From Clostridiales bacterium (GTDB lineage Bacteria > Bacillota > Clostridia > WRLR01): 6,249 nucleotides of DNA. The stretch lies in NCBI GenBank assembly GCA_031263625.1, contig JAISFK010000062.1, positions 1 through 6,249 of the forward strand, given 5' to 3'. Made by a program: the position numbers and the translations under genes. A model generated the notes under the pieces. It did not search any database. It saw only the letters and a list, made by a program, of their open reading frames with translations, and was not told the DNA's origin. How positions within the stretch are numbered: position 1 is the first letter of the stretch; each line of letters starts with the position of its first letter. Positions 1 through 6,000 of the stretch are shown here, piece by piece.

Positions 1-23
1 GCCGACACTATCGCGCTGCCACG

Positions 24-3000
24 CTACTGGACTGTCGATTCGTATTTGGCTATGGCGGCCGTCAGATCCGCTATGTCTATGACGCCGCTGCCGTCCAGGT
101 CGCAGCGCCGCATGGTGTCCGTCGCCCACTCGCCGCCGTCTGCGGCGTTGCCGAGCAGCCTGCGGACTGTGTCCACGTCCACGAGCGTGACCGCCCCGTC
201 GCGGTTGACGTCAAACCGGCTGAACACGCGCACCGCCTGCGACGCGACGGACGGGGCTATGCTCGTCGCCGCCAGAATCTCCTCGCCGCCCGCGTCATGG
301 TATACGATGTCCAGATGCGTCAGCAGCAGCGAAACGGCCTTGCCCTCGCCGCCGGCAATGGGCTTCAGCGCCAGCGCCGCCTCCAGCAGCGTATCGCCCT
401 CGCCAATATCCAGCGTCGCGCCCGGATTCGCCAGAATGTACAGCGAGTACGTCCTGTAGCCGGGCAGAATCGGCTTCGGCGCCACTATATCGCCCTCGCC
501 TTCGCCCTCGTTCTCCCCCTCATTCCCACTCTCGTCCTCGTCCTCTACTAAGACTTTCAGCGTGGCCTTGCCTGCCAGGCCCGCCGCCAGTGAGAACTCC
601 GCGCTCTCGACGTCGGCCAGCCTGTAGCTCAGGCGCATGTTGATCGTTCCGACGCGGCTCGCGCCGCCCGTCGCGACGTAGAACCCGGCCTGCGCCGCGC
701 CGCCGCCCTCGCCCAGTTCTTCCTCTGTCAGCTCTATGGCGCCGCCGCGCGCGTACACGCCGCCGCTGATGGCGTCAGGCGTCCCGCCGCCCGGCGAGCC
801 GCCGGCGGGCAACGCTTCGAGCGCCGCGATGGCTTCCCGCACCGCGACCGTCCACGCGGCTATGGCCGGGGACACGTCCGCCAGCGGCGCATAGGAACCC
901 GCGCCAGCGCCAGCACTTTCTCCCGCGCCAGCTCCAGCTTCCTCGCCCGCGCTTTCGCCCGCTCCCGTTTCCTCGCCCGCGCCGCCTATCGCGGCCTCTA
1001 TGAAGCCCCACGCCCCTTCGACGACATCCGACAGCGCACGCCACGAGGCGGGCGTGTAGTCGCCGCCGTTGAGCTCGGCGACGCCCAGCAACAGCGCCGC
1101 AAGCTCGGCGTACTCGCCATACTCGCTCCGGACTTCCAGCTCGCGCACGGACTTCAGCAGCGCCACGCGCGCGGCCTCAATGGCCTCGGCCTGCGCCTCG
1201 TCGTCCGCGAGCGCGTCCGCGGCCGCCTTGAGCGCCGCCTCATACGCCGTCGCGGATTCCTCGCTGAACAGGCTCGCGCATATGACGCCGCCCGTGTTCT
1301 GGATCAGCGCCAAAAGTTCGGACCTGGCCTGCGCGATGCCGCCGTCGCCCGGATCCTCCGCTTCCTCGAGCCCCTCGATCGCCGCTTCAAGCGCGCCGAG
1401 CAGCTCGTCTATTTCCTCCTGAGTGGCGCCATCGCCCGCCAGCGCGTCTTCCGCTGCGGATATGGCCGCGAGCAGCGCCGCGTATGACTCCGCCGTGTAG
1501 TCGCCAGCCTCCAGCAGCTTCGCGCCCGCGATCGCCGCCTCAAGCGCCGCCGTGTCAGCCTGCCGGTCCAGCGCCGCGATCGCCGCCCTGATCTGCGGCC
1601 CCCAGGCCGCGAGCGCGCCGCCGAGATTCGCCGCGTCGCTGACCGCCGCCTGCTTCAGCCCGGCGATTAGCGCCTCCAGCGCCGCCCAGCGCTCTGGCGC
1701 GTATTCGGACGCCGCTTTCAGCCCGCCAAGGAAGCTCGACTCGTGCGCGGCCGCCGGCAGATAGTTGCTGTAAACCGTCCCGAAGATGTTGTTTGCGCCG
1801 GCCTCGACCGCGCTGTTCGTCTGCCCGAAGTTCACGTCGCGGCAGACCGTGCCCTCGTCCGTGGACGGGATCGCCCCTATTATCACGCTGTTGCTGACAA
1901 TGCCGGTCGCGCCCGCCGCAAGCAGCAGGCTCGCGCCGGTCTTCGCCTGGTTGCCGATCAGGACGCAGTTTTCCATGGCTATGTTTCTGCCGCCCTGCAC
2001 GTATATGCCGGCGTTCTGCGCCTTGATCGCCACATTGTCAACGATCGCGCAGTTTCTGATCGCCAGGTTGCCCCCTGTCACGTAGACGGCGGTTCCCACC
2101 TGGCCCGTGCCCTCAGGCAGCAGCCTCGCGTTCTTGAACACGATGTTTTCCAGGACGAGCTCGCCGCCCGTGACCTGGAAGAAGCCGAAGTTGCCCTGCC
2201 CGTCCAGCGCGTGCCCCTGGCCGTCAACGGTGATGCTCTTGCTGACGGCGAGCAGACGCCTGGAGTTGCCGGATATCGTTTCGCCCTGCGCCGGCAGATC
2301 CGCGCCCAGCCGTATGACGTCCCCGTTGGCCGCGTCGGTCGTGGCGTACTCTATGAGCTCGGCCATCGTGCTCGCAACGCGGTCGCGCGGCTTCAGCACG
2401 AGCGCCCTTTCGGCTGCCGTGAGCGCCGCCGCCGCCGCGTCCACCTCGCCCTGCGTCGCCTCGTCGCTGGCAAGCGCCGCCTGCGCGGCCTCATACGCCG
2501 CCGCGAACGGCGCGAAGCTGTCGTCCGTGTACGCCGCCGCGCCCGCCATTTTGGGCGCAGCCGCCGCTATCGCCGCTTCCAGCTTGTCCTTTTCGACGCC
2601 GAACGTCAGCTTGAGCCGCACGGTCTGGTCGCTGGACATCGGCGCGACGAATATCTTCATCGGCAGCGGGGTTTTCAGCTCGTTGAGCCACAGCACGAGC
2701 GTCTTTGTCTGCGACGCCTCGTCGTAGCTCTCCGTGACTGGGGCCACGACAAACTCGCCGGCCGCGTTCGCCGCGCGGATATTCTGCGCGTCGGCACCGT
2801 TCACGGACAGGCCGTATATGGTGGTCGGCCCGATCTTGATCTCCGCGGCGTGCAGGCTGCCGTACCTGCGGACCTCGGCCTGCGGCACGAGCATGCCGTT
2901 CATCATGGACGGCTGGTCGGCGTTGGCGTTCCAGATGGCCGCTGGCACGGTCTGCGCCTCGTCCGGCGCCACCGCGTCGCCCGTGCGCGCGTCGTCGAGC

Positions 3001-6000
3001 GCGGAGGCGATGGCAGCCATTATGCCGTTGCTGGACAGCGTCGCGCCGCTCACGGCGTCCACGCCGTCAAGGCTTTGCTTCTCGATGACCTGGGCGGGTA
3101 TGCCCGTCGCGCCGTATGCGCCGTTGAACGCCATGTTGAAGAACATGGCCGTCTGATTGTGCGCCCCGGCGAATATCTTGACGATCTCGTCCTCCGTGGT
3201 CTGCACGAACACCTGAATATCCGCGCTGCCGTTTCCGTCATAGCCCTGCCCGACGCCGCTGTAGATGCCGGGGACGTAGCCCTCGGGGTCGGGGTCGTCC
3301 CCGCCGTCGGTCGGCAGAGGCTCGCCCAGGAGTTCAAACGCCGCCGCCAGCTCATTGTAGGCCGCGTCGATCCCCTTCTGCGTCGCGTATGCGTTGGCCG
3401 CCGCCGCGCCCGCTTTCGCCTGCGCGGCCGTGAACGCCGCCCACGCCTCCGCGTCGCGCCCGTCTTCATCCAGCAACGCCGCCGCTTCGTTCAAAGCGTT
3501 CAGCGCCGTTCTGTCCGTTTCAACCAGTGCGCCGCCGAACTTAACAAGGGCAGCGTCCGTGCTGCTCGAGTCATGGCGCAGTCCTGCAAATATGCCGTCA
3601 GTCCCTGCGCTTGCGCCCACCGCAAGTATACCGCCGTCTGAGGTAACGAAAAAGTTGCTTAGGCTGTCATCAGCCGCAGTCGCCTTGAACGGCGCCAAGT
3701 ATTGCATTTCGCCGTTTGCATCCAATTTCATCAAAGCCGTCCGGCTCTTATAGGCGCTGTCATAGAAAACTTCGCCGAAATCGGCGTCGGCTGTCCTGGC
3801 GGCATTCACGACAGCGAGGATGCCTCCGTCAGGCGCTACAGCGATGGAGCCAAGGGTATCCGCACCGAGGCTGCCAACGCCTGTCACCCACTGCACGTTC
3901 CCGCTCGAGTCGATCTTGATTACAAACGTGTCGCGGTTCTCGAACCCCCCGATCGTCTTGCCGGCGAAAATCCCGTCGGTGGAGTTAGTGTTCACGCTGA
4001 ACACAAAGCCGCCGCCGAAAGGCAGGATATTGCTGTCGTTGCCATTGGGAACAATTGATGTGCCATTGCCATTATACGTTTTGATCCACTGCTTTGCGCC
4101 CGCTTTATCAAACATGGCGAGAAAAGCGGATTGCTGCTTGATCATACCTTCAAAATCGCCGTTAGTAGAAGCTGAGTAGCCGGCGAGCAAGTAACCGTCG
4201 CCAGTTTCAATGATGTCCTGCGGGATATCGTTTCCTGTGCCGCCCAGTTCGCTGTGCCATTCCACGTTGCCATCCGCGTCCAGCTTTAATACGACGGCTT
4301 CCCATCCGCCCTTGTGGACATAGCCCTCAAACGCCCCGTCGCTCGCCGCGAAGAATCCGGCGACAATGTAGCCGCCGCTTGATGCCGGAACCACCTTATA
4401 AAAGCAATCTGCGCCCGTGCTGCCGTAGCGTTTTAAATCCAAAAGCTCGCCACTCTCGCTGAATTTGGCGATATAGGCGTCCTCGCCGTCCACGGCCGCA
4501 ATGCCGTCTATTGTGCCTGAAAATGAGCCGCTGACCAGGTAGCCCGCGCCGTCGGGCAGGACTGTTACCTTGGCGATGCTGCTCGCGGCCAAATATGACA
4601 CCCATTCGACATTGACGCTTGAGTCGAATTTCACAAGGGCGCGCTTGGCGCCTGCCGGAACGCCATCCAGCGCCATATCTCCGTCAATTGACGAAGTGGA
4701 AACCGTAGCGGCAAACCCGCCGTCCGCAGTCGGCGCTACTGATAAAAAGGAATCCGCCAGCGTACCGCCGAATGTTTCCGCGAAGGTTATTTCGGGCGCG
4801 GTTTCGGGATATGGTTCTTTGGCGAACACATACTGCCCCGCCCTTGTCGCGAAGAACGCGATTTTATTGTCGGCGATCTGAAAACTCGTGAAATCCTTTT
4901 GCTCCAACTCGCCGCTCTGGGGATTATGCCAGTAGAGCGTATAGTGGCTGCCGTCCTTCATTTGGCTCGCCTGTTCGTCGGTAATCAGCCTATCGGTCAG
5001 CTGGAACTCACCGCCAATATTTGTCAGCGAATCGACCTCGTCTCCCAAAATTCGGTTGATGGACAGTGAAAATCCTCCAACAAAGGTCTGCCCTTGCGGT
5101 ATCTTCGCTATGATGTCAGTGGAAACGTCTGCGGCTGCGGCTGAAATCGCAAGGGTTGCGCCAGGATATCCCGCAAGCGCGGCATCGACATACGCGATTG
5201 GCGTCGAAAGGACAAAATCTCCGGAGGCCAGTTTTATATTCGTGTTCCATTTCATTCCGTCCAAATTGGCCTGCGCGAGGACGGCCACGCCGCTAAGCGT
5301 CTTAGCAGGGTCGCTAGAATTCAGCCTTGTCCTGATGCGCTGCATCCCCGGATCATAGCTTCTGTTCGGGTTCTTAGGAAAGTAATCCCTTCCGTTGGGA
5401 ACGCCGTCCCCGTCATAATCCTCATCGGCCGGTTCAACAACTTCCCCCGGAATGTCTATGGTGATGTCCGGCGGGAAAAGGTGGTTAATTTCCAGCTTGA
5501 GGCGCAGAACATTCGTCGCTCCTTCGGCCACCATGCCCGTATGGAAAATGTCCAGAGTCGTGGGGTAGAGCGTATTGAAAACACGCACTTTGAATACGCG
5601 AGAGTCAGCCGTTTCGCTGTAGAGCGTGGCGGCTTCGCTGATCTCGGGATGGCCAATCAGTTTAGCGGTGACGGACTTAACTGCGTCCGCCGCGACTGGA
5701 ACGCCCGCTATAGTTGTGGCCTGGAACTTGATATACGCGTAAACTTTGCCATCCTGCTCAACTTCAAGCGTCGCCTTAGGCGCCATCAGAGGGCTCATCA
5801 TTGAGGCTTGATCCTTGTTTTCCTGCCACAAAACTGCGTCGATGTCCCCATAATCCCCTGTTTCTATATACGGCAAGGCGTTCGCCTTTGCCAAAGCGAG
5901 GCCGACTGCGGTCAGGACGCCGTTGCTGCTCATCGTCGCGCCTGAGACAGCGTCCACATCAACTGACTGTTCCGCTATGATGCTGTTGAACAGGGCGGGA

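Noticed and set aside
1..23. Possible terminator or second gene downstream of the stop
   Set aside because: Only 23 bases are present, with no stem-loop followed by a T run on the coding strand and no reading frame that can be judged.
24..150. Sortase (LPXTG) anchor at the C-terminus
   Set aside because: The chain ends in the dockerin and five further residues; there is no LPXTG-like motif, hydrophobic segment or positive tail.
1743..3641. Long plus-strand open frame of 632 codons opposite the gene
   Set aside because: It is arginine-, valine- and histidine-rich, contains no recognisable domain, and lies opposite a frame with clear FIVAR, FMN-binding, NEAT-like and beta-helix modules. High GC with G/C wobble bases removes stops from the opposite strand, which explains its length.
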